From NCBI GenBank assembly GCA_020849855.1, contig JADZFO010000051.1:17271-81270 (forward strand): a DNA stretch of 64,000 nt. Reading direction: 5' to 3'. The position numbers and the translations under genes are program-made. Source of the DNA: a bacterium (lineage in GTDB: Bacteria; 4484-113; JAFGCY01). The notes beneath the pieces are model-generated. The model was given only the letters and a program-made list of their open reading frames with translations, had not been told where the DNA came from and ran no database searches. This document shows positions 54,890 to 63,135 of this stretch, one piece after another; within the stretch, counting starts at the first letter, position 1, and each line of letters begins with the position of its first letter.

Positions 54890-56193
54890 GGCTGGCCGCC
54901 TTCACTGTGCTGCGTGCCTGCTGCTGCCCCGTCGCCAGTTTCCGCACCGGCTATCCGGGCTCCGGAGTAGATGCCAGGGGGCACCTCGCTGAGCACGCGG
55001 TCACCGCTGCTCAGTCCGCGCAGCACTTCAAGCTGCCCGTCCTGCTGCTCGCCGGTCTCGATGCTTGCCCGGGAGACTATTCCCGCTGCGGAGACACGCC
55101 AGACGTAGTTGAGCTCACCCTCTTGCTGCACCGCCGCGACCGGCACCAGCAGCATGCTGCGCTCGCCGCTGGGGATACGCACCCGGGCGAACTGGCCCGA
55201 GCGCAGGCCCTGCGCCTGCTCGAGGCTGACTTCAGCGCTGACCAGATGGCTGGCTGGGTCCGCCGCCGCGCCGAGCACGCTCAAGGTGCCGCCCAGCTCG
55301 CGGCCAATACCGCCGCCTTCCTCCAGCATCACAGCCAGGCTGTCCCCCAGCTTGAGCCCGCCGGCAAGGTGCTCTGGTATGCCCAGCAGCACCTTGAAGC
55401 CGCCCAGGGCGTCAATGCTCAGGATCGGCTGACCGGGGATGGCCAGCTGGCCTGGCTCGAAGTTCTTGCGCGTTACAACACCGTCAAAGGGCGCGCGCAG
55501 CACACTGTATTCCTGCATCGCCGCGGCCTGCTGATCCTTGGCCGAGGCCTGCAGCTTCTTGGCTTCTACCTGCGGCGTCTTCGAACGCGCCTGTTCTATT
55601 GCTGCCTCAGCCTGGCTCACCGCGCTGTGGGCCTTGCTGAGGTTCTCTTCAGCCATCCTTAGCCCCAGCTCGGCTTTCTCCTTCTGCACCCGCGGCAGTG
55701 TGTCTTCTTCAACCAGCCGAGTGATGCGCTCCAGGTCGCGCCTGGCGTCTTCCACACCGGCCTCAGCCTGGGCCACCGCCGCCTCAGCCTGAGCCTTACC
55801 GGCGCGGCCCTGGGCCACCACTGTCTCGACCTCCGCCAGTGCCGCGGCTGCCTCGGCGCGGTAAGCCGCGGCCTCGTTGCGCATGGCCAGGATATCGCTG
55901 TCGTCTATGCGTACAAGAACCTCTCCAGCGCTGACCCGCTGGCCCACCTCAACATTCAGCTGGGTGATCTGGCTCATCAGCTTGGTCGAGAGGCTCACGC
56001 TCTGGGCGCCGGCCACGCTGCCGGTCAGTTCGGTATAGCCCGTCTGCCGGCTGGCCTGCACCGTGACCATGGCCGCGCTGATTGCCGGCGGCAGGGCCGC
56101 TTCGTGCCCGGCTTCCTTCGCGCCTTTGTTGCAGGCCGGCAGCAGGACCAGCAGGGCCAGACCGGTGATTAGTGTGCTGTGTATCTTCTGCAT
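54886..56193 (-). CDS. RND membrane-fusion lipoprotein adaptor
   Basis: This 435-residue periplasmic adaptor connects the RND pump to its outer-membrane channel. It has a lipoprotein signal (LLPAC, Cys21). The barrel-sandwich lipoyl halves lie near 80-110 (VEVGQRVSAGEVLVRIDDSD) and 225-260 (LRAPFDGVVTRKNFEPG), separated by a long Ala/Glu-rich coiled-coil hairpin (about 115-220). A beta-barrel and membrane-proximal domain follow. The start is ATG 56193 with GGGGGGA upstream; a GTG five codons earlier lies inside that Shine-Dalgarno sequence. TAATG overlap with the channel gene stop indicates coupling. Confidence 0.93.
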   Translation of the reverse strand: MQKIHSTLITGLALLVLLPACNKGAKEAGHEAALPPAISAAMVTVQASRQTGYTELTGSVAGAQSVSLSTKLMSQITQLNVEVGQRVSAGEVLVRIDDSDILAMRNEAAAYRAEAAAALAEVETVVAQGRAGKAQAEAAVAQAEAGVEDARRDLERITRLVEEDTLPRVQKEKAELGLRMAEENLSKAHSAVSQAEAAIEQARSKTPQVEAKKLQASAKDQQAAAMQEYSVLRAPFDGVVTRKNFEPGQLAIPGQPILSIDALGGFKVLLGIPEHLAGGLKLGDSLAVMLEEGGGIGRELGGTLSVLGAAADPASHLVSAEVSLEQAQGLRSGQFARVRIPSGERSMLLVPVAAVQQEGELNYVWRVSAAGIVSRASIETGEQQDGQLEVLRGLSSGDRVLSEVPPGIYSGARIAGAETGDGAAAGTQHSEGGQP

Positions 56194-57839
56194 TAGTTTT
56201 CCCCCCACTGCTGCATGCCTGTGCTTTGCGCTTGCTGCACTTCAGCCCCGCCCAGATCCAACACCGCTGCTTCTTCAGGAGCGGCAGATACCAGCCCGCC
56301 CAGGAAGGGATCATCTGCGGAGCCGATCCTGCCGCAGGCGCTGAGCAGGCGCATATATGCCAGGGCCGCGTCATAGTCCGCCTGCAGGCTGCGCAGGCGG
56401 CTTTCCTTATGGCTGCTTACCGCCATGCGTACATCCAGATAGTTGGTCAGCCCCTCGCGGTAGCGGTTGGTCACGACCCGCAGGTTCTCCGCCGCCTTGT
56501 CGCTCTGGCTGCGCAGGCTCTCCCGCGATCCCAGCGCCGAGTCCAGTTCCGACCAGGCTACAGCCACGTCCATCTTCGCCATCTGCTCCAGCTGCTCGAG
56601 GCCCTTGCGGGCCGCGTTCAGCTCTGAGCGCTTTTGCTGCACCTCGTTCTTCAGTACACCGCCAGTGTCAAGGTCAATGCTCAGCTGCGCGCCGACGGTC
56701 AGCTCGGTATGGCCATTGCCGGGCAGGTCAGGTGTGGAGTGCTTGCCCTCGGCGAAGGCGCCGATCTCCGGACGGCGTTTGCGCGTCGCCTCCTCCAGCA
56801 TCGCCCCGGCGGCGGCCACGCGGCTTTGCATCGCCCGCAGGTCCGGCCGGCTTTCCAGCGCAGTCTGGTACAGCTCCTCCAGCTCCGGCAGGCCGGGCTC
56901 CAGCGTACTAAGATCCAGCTCAGAGCTGAAGCCGGGGTCTGCGCCGGTGAGGATCGCGATCAGGTTCTCTGTCATTGCCAGCTGGGCGCCGGCCTTGTTC
57001 AACTCGTCCTCCAGCTTGCTGGCCTCCACCTGCGCCGCGGCCAGGTCGGCGCCAATTACCAGGCCTTCGCGGTGCAGCGATTCAATGCTGCGGGTCAGGG
57101 CAGCGATGGTCAGCCGGGTGTCATCCAGCACCGCCAGCTGTTCCTCCAGCAGGTCGTGCGCCAGGTAGGTCTCGATCACCCGGCCCTCCAGCTCATGCTC
57201 GGCGCGGATGCGGTCCAGGGAGACCGCTTCGGCGTTCAGCCGCAGTGCCGAGGCCAGCAGCTCGATGCGCTCAGAGCTGAAGAGCGGATAGACGAGCCGC
57301 AGCTGATATTCGATGTTGCCGTAAGGGTCAGGGTCGTTCAGCACAGCGGGGTTGAAGTCAGCCTGGCTCACTGAACCCTGGCTGAGCTTGGAGGCAAAAA
57401 CCCCCAGCGGGGCGGTGGTCTGCAGACCCAGGATTGAGAAGCTGCTCTTCAGCCGCCCATGGCCGAGCACACTTTCCGCCTGCTCCCAGAGGGCCTGCGA
57501 TTGCCAGTGCATGGCGTCCAGGCCGGGGCTCTGCGCCAGTGCCAGTTCAATAGCCCGGGACAGGCTTAGATGAGGCTTGACGCTGTCTGGCTGAGCCGGG
57601 GCTTCCCCGGGCGGAGGCTCCGAAGAGCCGCTCTGCAAAGCGGCTTCCGCAGCTAGCGCAGATTCAGGCTCGGCGTGATCCGCGCCTACGGCCTCCGGCG
57701 CTGGCAGCTGATAGGCACCGATTTCCACGGCATCATCAGCGGCCCGGGCTGGCCCTGGCACAGCTCCAGGCAGCAGCACTCCCAGGGCTGTCAATGCTGG
57801 CAGCAGCAATACTTCAGCTGCTCTTTGAAGGCTTGCCAT
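56193..57839 (-). CDS. TolC-type outer-membrane efflux channel
   Basis: The 548-residue precursor has a signal peptide (core LLLPALTALGVLLPG, cleavage near ARAAD), a short Pro/Glu-rich linker to about 95 and two OEP repeats (about 100-300 and 320-510) of long helices, as in TolC. Characteristic parts are LALAQSPGLDAMHWQSQ at the first helix and NYREGLTNYLDVRMA-like YREGLTNYLDVR near the end. It is the first gene of the operon with the adaptor and pump downstream. The ATG at 57839 follows AGGAAGCGAGG. It is unrelated in detail to the acidic-tailed channel at 10.6 kb. Confidence 0.92.
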   Translation of the reverse strand: MASLQRAAEVLLLPALTALGVLLPGAVPGPARAADDAVEIGAYQLPAPEAVGADHAEPESALAAEAALQSGSSEPPPGEAPAQPDSVKPHLSLSRAIELALAQSPGLDAMHWQSQALWEQAESVLGHGRLKSSFSILGLQTTAPLGVFASKLSQGSVSQADFNPAVLNDPDPYGNIEYQLRLVYPLFSSERIELLASALRLNAEAVSLDRIRAEHELEGRVIETYLAHDLLEEQLAVLDDTRLTIAALTRSIESLHREGLVIGADLAAAQVEASKLEDELNKAGAQLAMTENLIAILTGADPGFSSELDLSTLEPGLPELEELYQTALESRPDLRAMQSRVAAAGAMLEEATRKRRPEIGAFAEGKHSTPDLPGNGHTELTVGAQLSIDLDTGGVLKNEVQQKRSELNAARKGLEQLEQMAKMDVAVAWSELDSALGSRESLRSQSDKAAENLRVVTNRYREGLTNYLDVRMAVSSHKESRLRSLQADYDAALAYMRLLSACGRIGSADDPFLGGLVSAAPEEAAVLDLGGAEVQQAQSTGMQQWGEN

Positions 57840-57855
57840 CCTCGCTTCCTTTGCG

Positions 57856-57874
57856 GCGGCTCAGGCTGAGCCGC
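57856..57874 (-). promoter_or_regulatory. Inverted repeat in the RND operon leader
   Basis: Nine-base arms GCGGCTCAG / CTGAGCCGC flank one central base, 17 bases before the TolC-like ATG. Either a repressor (TetR/MarR-type) operator or an mRNA hairpin just before the Shine-Dalgarno sequence. Confidence 0.4.
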
Positions 57875-57997
57875 GAATAATGCTTCTAGTACCCCGCTGG
57901 AAACAGAATATATACATGTGCTTTGTCGGTATTATCCGTGTTCTACGCCCCTGCCGGCGCATTGCGTCGGCAATAGCCCCGGGGCACCGGAGTTCTC

Positions 57998-58210
57998 ATG
58001 TGCCGTGAGCGTATCATCTTCATGGTCGCCGGCAGCCTTGTGCTGCTGGGGGTGGCGCTGGGCCACTTTGTAGCCCCCGGCTGGCTGCTGCTGTCGGCCT
58101 TTGTGGGCTTCAACATGCTGCAGGCCAGCATCACCGGCTTCTGCCCCCTGACCCGCATACTCGTCGCGGCTGGCGTGCAGCCCTGTAGCAGGCTTTCGCC
58201 CACGGCCTGA
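57998..58210 (+). CDS. DUF2892 (YgaP-like) small membrane protein
   Basis: This 70-residue protein matches the DUF2892 transmembrane domain, also found at the C-terminus of the rhodanese YgaP. The start RERIIFMVAGSLVLLGVALG, a Trp in the loop and the conserved ITGFCPLTRIL with Cys49 are diagnostic. Two membrane helices form a hairpin. YgaP dimerises through this part and handles sulfur; here the rhodanese is missing. The ATG has a GGAG seven bases upstream. Function is unknown. Confidence 0.8.
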   Translation: MCRERIIFMVAGSLVLLGVALGHFVAPGWLLLSAFVGFNMLQASITGFCPLTRILVAAGVQPCSRLSPTA

Positions 58211-58258
58211 GCCGCGCCGCTCCTGGTGCCAGCAGCCTCAGTTTTACCGGCGCCGCAC

Positions 58259-58285
58259 TAAAGCGCTGCGGAGCGGCGCCGATAA
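58259..58285 (+). promoter_or_regulatory. Sigma-28 (FliA) flagellar promoter
   Basis: TAAAGCGC (58259-58266), 11 bases, then GCCGATAA (58278-58285): the -10 is a perfect match to the consensus and the -35 core TAAA is exact. Predicted start is near 58292. It drives the flagellin gene 326 bases downstream. Confidence 0.85.
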
Positions 58286-58610
58286 GAGGCATTGTCAGTT
58301 CCAATTGGGGAGGTCCTTGGGAACACGGAGGTGACCATCGACGTTGCGGGACGCACAATGGGGATGCGTCTGGCCCTTAATCGGCAGTCCGGGCCGCTGT
58401 CATGGGGAGTACATACCGCTGCTTCACGCAGCCCAATCCAGTAAGGCAGGCCGCTGACCGCAATCCTGGTCAGACGCGCTGACTGGCTCTTCTCCCCGAT
58501 CCACTTACCTTTTCGGCTTGCGCGCGTTGTCGCGACAGGCGGTGCATTGAGGCGCAGCCTGGCCATGTTCCTTACAAACATCATCAACTCGTTCATGGAG
58601 GAATGAGGAT
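58286..58610 (+). promoter_or_regulatory. Long structured flagellin leader
   Basis: About 320 bases separate the sigma-28 promoter from the flagellin ATG, with no gene in between. Perfect small hairpins are seen at 58350-58370 (GACGCA / TGCGTC) and 58418-58432 (GCTGC / GCAGC). Near the ATG lies GGAGGA, a Shine-Dalgarno sequence that also carries GGA motifs of the type bound by CsrA. No known riboswitch core is recognised. Confidence 0.5.
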
Positions 58611-61346
58611 ATGAGCGTTCTGCGTGTTTATCAGAACCCGATAGCGATGAACTCCGTGCGGAATCTGAAGATTACCGGCATGGCGACTTCCAAGACTCTG
58701 GAGCGCATGAGCTCCGGACTCCGTATCAACCGTGCTGCCGACGATGCAGCCGGCCTGTCCATCAGCGAGAAGCTGCGTGGCCAGATCCGCGGCCTGAACC
58801 GCGCCAGCTCCAACGCCCTGGACGGCATCAGCCTGATCCAGACCGCGGAAGGCGCGCTCAACGAGACCCACAGCATCCTGCAGCGCATGCGTGAGCTGGC
58901 GGTCCAGGCGGCCAACGGCATCTACACCGCGGAAGACCGCACCGCGATCCAGAGCGAGGTGAGCCAGCTCACCGACGAGATCAACCGCATCGCCAAGACC
59001 ACCGAGTTCAACACCAAGACCCTGCTTGACGGCACCATGGGCGCGCTGATCTCCACCGATGACTTCACCCGTGTCCGCGCCGCGGTCACCGGCGATGTCG
59101 GCGAGGGCGGCAACTTCGTGCTGAAGGCCGCGGCCAAGAGCGCCGGCGTGCTGGAGATCCAGAAGACCGACGTCTTCTCCACCACCCAGAGCGGCGCTGC
59201 CGTGGGCCAGATCAACTACCTTGGCACCTGGCGCGCCGACGCCACCATCCGCTCCGCCTCCGCCTCGGGCATCGGCGCCACCGGCCTGTACCAGGTTGAG
59301 GTCCCGGTCAGCGGCGGCGGCTCCATCGCGGTGAACTCCAGCGTCGACGGCCGCCTCGTCGTCCGTGACGCCTCGATCGCCGCCGGCGCCTCGACCCTCA
59401 ACACCCTGCTGCAGTCTGAGGAGATCAGCAACGGCGACAAGCTGCTCTTCACCGTCGAGACCAGCATCGGCGGCGTGCAGACCTTCTCCGTGGCCGTCAG
59501 CTTCAACATGAGCCTCACCGGCCTCGCGGCGCAGATCAGCTCGGCCCTGGGTACCCTGGTCTCCGGCGGCGGCAACGGCGTGAACTTCGGCGCGACGGGC
59601 AACTTCAGCATCAACTTCAACGGCACCGGCCGCGTGCTGACCACCAAGTTCGTGGACTATGACGGCTCGGGCAGCGACTTCTACCTGAGCTTCGGCAACG
59701 CCTCGGGCTCCATCGCCAGCTCCAACTTCTTCTTCAGCTCCGCGACCTTCAGCTTCTTCAACAACAACGCGGTGGCCGTCAGCGGACAGCTCTCCGGCCA
59801 GCGCACTACAGGCAGCCAGGGCGGCAACATCTTCTCCATCGGCGACGCCAACACCGGCCAGGTGCACCTGCGCTTCGACACCCGCTACAACTGGAGCGCT
59901 GTCTCCACCGCCACCACCACGGCCAGCGACGTGATCGGCTGGAACCGCTACAGCGGCGGCAACTCCTTCCAGGACTACGGCAAGGTCTGGCAGTCCGGCC
60001 CGGTCCCGGCCAACGGCACCTTCCTGGTCAGCGCGCTCAGCGAGCGGACCTACGCGGTCTTCGAGTTCGACAACCAGCGCTATACCAGCCTGGTGGCCTC
60101 GGGCACAGACCAGACCATCGCCCTGGTGGCAGCGCGCGGCAGCCGCGTCTCCAACGCCACTGGCCTGCAGACCTTCTCCATCGGCGAGACCTTCGCCGGC
60201 TCCGCCGGCTCTGAGCTGGAGAACATCCGCTTCACCGTCGACGGCACCCTGCAGAGCGGCGAGACGGCGACCTTCAACATGAGCTCCAACAACGTGCTGA
60301 CCGCCGACCAGAGCAATACCCTGGCCAGCCTGAACCGCTTCCAGCAGTTCGGCGTCTTCGACGGCCGCAAGAACGTCGAGTTCAACCTCTATCTGCGCGG
60401 CTCCAGCCGTGCCGCCACCGTCACCCTGAGCCAGAACGACACCTTCGAGGACATGGCCGGCAAGATCAGCCTGGCCATCTGGAACCCCGACGGCACCGGC
60501 GTGGTGAACTCCGGCATCCTCAACGCCAACCAGGCGCCGGATCTGGTCCACGTCAACACCATCGGCGCAGCCAAGGGCACCATGTCCATCACCACCCCGG
60601 TCCCCGGCGCCGAGCTGATCTTCAGTGGCGACGAGGCCCTGCTCAAGGCCCTGAGCCTGGTGCAGGTCCGGGAGGGCGAGGCCCCGGTCTACAGCGTCTC
60701 GGCCTTCAACCTCGAGAAGAACAAGAGCGTCGGCTCCACCGTGGTGGACTCCAACGAGATCACCGGCCTGGTGCCTGGACTGCGCATCTTCTTCGATAAC
60801 ACCCTGGGCCTGCGCCTGGACAGCCAGCCTCCGGTCAGCCTCTCCGGCGGGGCCAACACCCTGACCAGCTTCGGCTACCAGATGGCCACCGAGCGGCCGA
60901 CGATCAGCCTGTCCGGCCAGATCGAGAGCTTCTTCGTCCACGTCGCCCCCCGCGGCTTCGACCTGCAGATCGGCGCCAACCAGGGCCAGACGATCTCCTC
61001 CTTCATCGCCGACATGAGCGCCGAGGCGCTGGGTGTCGAGGGCCTGATCGTCGCCGAAAGCCCGCTGGCCCAGGAGGCGATCACCATCATCGATGTGGCG
61101 ATCGACCGGGTCTCAACCCAGCGCAGCCGCCTGGGCGCCATCCAGAACCGCCTGGAGAGCACAATCCGCAACCTGGATGTGGCCTCTGAAAACCTGAGCA
61201 GCTCGGAAAGCCGCATCCGCGACGTGGACGTGGCCCAGGAGACCCTGTCCATGACCCGCAACCAGATCCTGATGCAGGCCGGCACCGCCGCCCTGGCCCA
61301 GGCCAACCAGCTGCCGCAGGCGGCGATCCAGCTGCTGGGCCGTTAA
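58611..61346 (+). CDS. fliC: Flagellin, oversized (911 residues)
   Basis: This is the filament subunit of the flagellum. The N-terminal D0/D1 part (about 1-140: KITGMATSKTLERMSSGLRI and RAADDAAGLSISEKLRGQI) and the C-terminal part (about 815-911: NRLESTIRNLDVASENLSSS, RNQILMQAGTAALAQANQ) are fully typical. Between them lies a hypervariable domain of about 670 residues, against about 200-300 in many flagellins, so the filament surface should be large and decorated. Third codon positions are almost all C or G, a bias typical of highly expressed genes. Strong Shine-Dalgarno sequence. Only flagellar gene in the window. A terminator follows at 61473. Confidence 0.96.
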   Translation: MSVLRVYQNPIAMNSVRNLKITGMATSKTLERMSSGLRINRAADDAAGLSISEKLRGQIRGLNRASSNALDGISLIQTAEGALNETHSILQRMRELAVQAANGIYTAEDRTAIQSEVSQLTDEINRIAKTTEFNTKTLLDGTMGALISTDDFTRVRAAVTGDVGEGGNFVLKAAAKSAGVLEIQKTDVFSTTQSGAAVGQINYLGTWRADATIRSASASGIGATGLYQVEVPVSGGGSIAVNSSVDGRLVVRDASIAAGASTLNTLLQSEEISNGDKLLFTVETSIGGVQTFSVAVSFNMSLTGLAAQISSALGTLVSGGGNGVNFGATGNFSINFNGTGRVLTTKFVDYDGSGSDFYLSFGNASGSIASSNFFFSSATFSFFNNNAVAVSGQLSGQRTTGSQGGNIFSIGDANTGQVHLRFDTRYNWSAVSTATTTASDVIGWNRYSGGNSFQDYGKVWQSGPVPANGTFLVSALSERTYAVFEFDNQRYTSLVASGTDQTIALVAARGSRVSNATGLQTFSIGETFAGSAGSELENIRFTVDGTLQSGETATFNMSSNNVLTADQSNTLASLNRFQQFGVFDGRKNVEFNLYLRGSSRAATVTLSQNDTFEDMAGKISLAIWNPDGTGVVNSGILNANQAPDLVHVNTIGAAKGTMSITTPVPGAELIFSGDEALLKALSLVQVREGEAPVYSVSAFNLEKNKSVGSTVVDSNEITGLVPGLRIFFDNTLGLRLDSQPPVSLSGGANTLTSFGYQMATERPTISLSGQIESFFVHVAPRGFDLQIGANQGQTISSFIADMSAEALGVEGLIVAESPLAQEAITIIDVAIDRVSTQRSRLGAIQNRLESTIRNLDVASENLSSSESRIRDVDVAQETLSMTRNQILMQAGTAALAQANQLPQAAIQLLGR

Positions 61347-61472
61347 GCCCGGCAGGACAGGCGCGGCCCGGCTGACAGCCGGGGTAGCCCGGCGGAATGG
61401 CCTGGCCTCCCGCAGTGAGCGGGTATGACCTAGCCAGCTTGGGAACAGGATGGATCAGAAGTACGGCATTTG

Positions 61473-61507
61473 AAGGCCGGGGAGCAATCCCCGGCCTTAT
61501 TTCTTTT
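61473..61507 (+). terminator. Rho-independent terminator of the flagellin gene
   Basis: An 11-bp perfect stem (61473-61483 with 61488-61498) with loop GCAA is followed by ATTTCTTTT. It lies 127 bases after the flagellin stop; the 3' UTR also holds a 5-bp CCCGC/GCGGG hairpin at 61409-61423. Confidence 0.9.
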
Positions 61508-61524
61508 CCGACGCTCGTAAACTC

Positions 61525-61705
61525 GCGTCGGCCTTGGCTACGCCGGGCTAAGCCCGGCAGCACTGAGCAAGCCATAGCGCACGTTCCTTTACTCCATAGC
61601 TGGCGTCGGCTTGGGCTACGCCGGGCTAAACCCGGCAGCACTGAGGATGTGCCGCTGCTCGCAAGCTCGCATCGGTCTCGGCTACGCCGGGCCAAGCCCG
61701 GCAGC
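61525..61705 (+). repeat. Three copies of a 37-43-base hairpin repeat
   Basis: Near-identical units at 61525-61567, 61603-61645 and 61669-61705. Each contains GCTACGCCGGGC and a short hairpin (CCGGGC-TAA-GCCCGG or close). The spacers differ in length and sequence. They begin the 61.35-62.8 kb non-coding stretch. Confidence 0.75.
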
Positions 61706-61863
61706 TTCTTTCTTGTAGGGGTGGGGCTTGTCCCCACCTGTCCTCTAAATGCAGACTTTAGCCGGCATTCTTCCCCGGGACACCTGCCCAGGACAGACCA
61801 GGCAGACGTTTGCATTGGCATGCAAGCGGGGCTGCGAAGCGGGGCGGCCGCGAGGCCGGGGGG

Positions 61864-62001
61864 TTTAACCTTGGGCTGCCCAAATAGACGTGAATCACCA
61901 AACGCACTGCTGCCCGGCGCCGCCCCGGTTTTAACCTTCAGCTCCGCTTTTCCACCGAAAACCGCGCAGTTCAATTTTGCGAAGGGCGCGGATTTAACCT
62001 T
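61864..62001. repeat. Degenerate tandem repeat, 63-66 base period
   Basis: TTTAACCTT recurs at 61864, 61930 and 61993, with CCGCTTTT in the second and third copies. The periods are multiples of three, and the minus strand is open across them with recurring KVK, so a decayed coding repeat is possible. No start signal or family is visible. Confidence 0.4.
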
Positions 62002-62392
62002 CACCCCCGCTTTTGTGCCTAAGAAAGCCCTTTTCACTTTTGCAGCCGCGCTGCGAATTCTGAATGCCGGATCCTGGGCGGGAGCCGGGCGAGAGGACAG
62101 CGTGAAGAGCCGAGCCACAGCAGTTTCCTGCAGGCGAGAGCAAGTATGGGCAGCAGAGAAGACCGGGCCGCAGAACTTCACACCTACCCATACCCTCGAT
62201 GCAGCGTATTTATTTTACTGGTTATGCTGTTTTTCATACTTTGCACACGATAAGGTGCAGGGCGGGGAGACAGTTTTCAACCACAAAAGCACCAAAGCAC
62301 CAAGCCAGGAGACCGCGGGAGAGTTGAGCTGCCCAGGGCGCGGCTGGCTGGGATTGGGCAGACATCCGTCTACCCCTACAGGGAGCACCTTG

Positions 62393-62515
62393 GCGCTCCG
62401 TCTGGGAGCGCCAGACAGAGTCTGGCGTGAGCCGGACGCCAGCCCATGGCTGGCGCTCCGTGGGACGGGCCGAGACCAGCTCGGCCCCTAGGGAAGAAGA
62501 TGCCGGCTAAAGCCG
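62393..62515 (+). repeat. Hairpin-rich 123-base repeat module, copy 1
   Basis: This unit consists of consecutive hairpins: GGAGCGCC and its complement, a GCCAGC-CCAT-GGCTGGC palindrome, GGGCCGAG/CTCGGCCC and GCCGGC-TAAA-GCCGGC. The second copy at 62672-62794 differs at only a few positions. It resembles REP/BIME-type elements. Spacer 62516-62671 contains a heptad array. Confidence 0.8.
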
Positions 62516-62586
62516 GCGCCCCGGGAGTGGGCCCGCATGGAGTGCGGGCAAAAGTCCTCCGCACTGCCGCAGAGGGCCACATGCAT

Positions 62587-62650
62587 CCGACCTCCGACAT
62601 CCGACATCCGACATCCGACCGCCGACTTCCGAATATCCGACCTCTGACAC
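62587..62650 (+). repeat. Heptanucleotide tandem array (CCGACAT)
   Basis: About nine consecutive 7-base units, three of them exactly CCGACAT in a row (62594-62614), the rest with one to three changes. It separates the two hairpin modules. One extra base interrupts the register near 62636. Confidence 0.85.
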
Positions 62651-62671
62651 GAAATGCGGGCAAGGTTCCCC

Positions 62672-62794
62672 GCGCTCCGTCTGGGAGCGCCAGACAGAGT
62701 CTGGCGTGAGCCGGACGCCAGCCCATGGCTGGCGCTCCCGGGGACGGGCCGAGACAAGCTCGGCCCCTACGGTAGAAGATGCCGGCTAAAGCCG
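62672..62794 (+). repeat. Hairpin-rich 123-base repeat module, copy 2
   Basis: Direct repeat of 62393-62515 at a fixed offset of 279 bases, with a handful of substitutions and the same hairpins. It ends 22 bases before a small AT-rich frame. Confidence 0.8.
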
Positions 62795-62815
62795 AGATCC
62801 TCCCGGAGACTCTTT

Positions 62816-62917
62816 ATGAAACATAGTGATCTTGCGGATGCAGCCAGGCTTGGTCATGTATTATTAAGTCAACCTGTTGCGGGTCCGAATCACGATGAAA
62901 TAGGGAGTGGCAACTGA
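62816..62917 (+). CDS. Small 33-residue ORF, unknown
   Basis: ATG at 62816 with GGAG eight bases upstream; the product begins MKHSDLADAARLGHVL. Hydrophilic, no motif. Base composition is clearly AT-richer than the rest of the window. It abuts the next small frame without a gap. It may be a remnant of a larger gene. Confidence 0.3.
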   Translation: MKHSDLADAARLGHVLLSQPVAGPNHDEIGSGN

Positions 62918-63049
62918 GTGCGCATACTTCGGATAATTGTGCTTTTCCTGTTAGGCGTAGTGCTGTGCTACTACTTTGGTCGCACCGCACTGTTAGTTTA
63001 TAGACACTTCAGAGTCAGTAGTCTCCCGCATGGAATTCACGATTACTAG
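62918..63049 (+). CDS. Small 43-residue membrane peptide ORF, unknown
   Basis: The GTG directly follows the preceding stop. The product has one hydrophobic helix (VLFLLGVVLCYYFG) after a basic start (MRILR). No family is recognised. It shares the AT-rich composition of its neighbours. A real short membrane peptide or a fragment of a decayed gene are both possible. Confidence 0.35.
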   Translation: MRILRIIVLFLLGVVLCYYFGRTALLVYRHFRVSSLPHGIHDY

Positions 63050-63121
63050 CGAGTCATGAAGGCGGTACACCGAATCAGAGCTTCCCAGGCCAGTAGCTGT
63101 ATAGCTGCCATGGCAGTGCGT

Positions 63122-63127
63122 TACAAT
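63122..63127 (+). promoter_or_regulatory. -10 box for probable leaderless start at 63136
   Basis: TACAAT ends eight bases before the ATG at 63136, with no Shine-Dalgarno sequence between. Confidence 0.45.
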
Positions 63128-63135
63128 CCCTGCAG

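Noticed and set aside
58286..58610. c-di-GMP riboswitch in the flagellin leader
   Set aside because: GACGCA is present, but the conserved GEMM core and tetraloop-receptor parts are not.
58593..60941. Open frame of 782 codons antisense to flagellin
   Set aside because: It arises from the extreme C/G third-position bias of the flagellin gene; the product is Val/Ala/Gly/Asp-rich with no motif or start signal.
61397..62491. 364-codon frame over the repeat region
   Set aside because: It runs through hairpin repeats, shows no family or signal, and its repeated RRAKPGST phrases come from the 43-base DNA repeats.
61525..62794. CRISPR array
   Set aside because: Repeats are few, of several kinds, strongly hairpin-forming and without uniform spacers; no cas gene is present.
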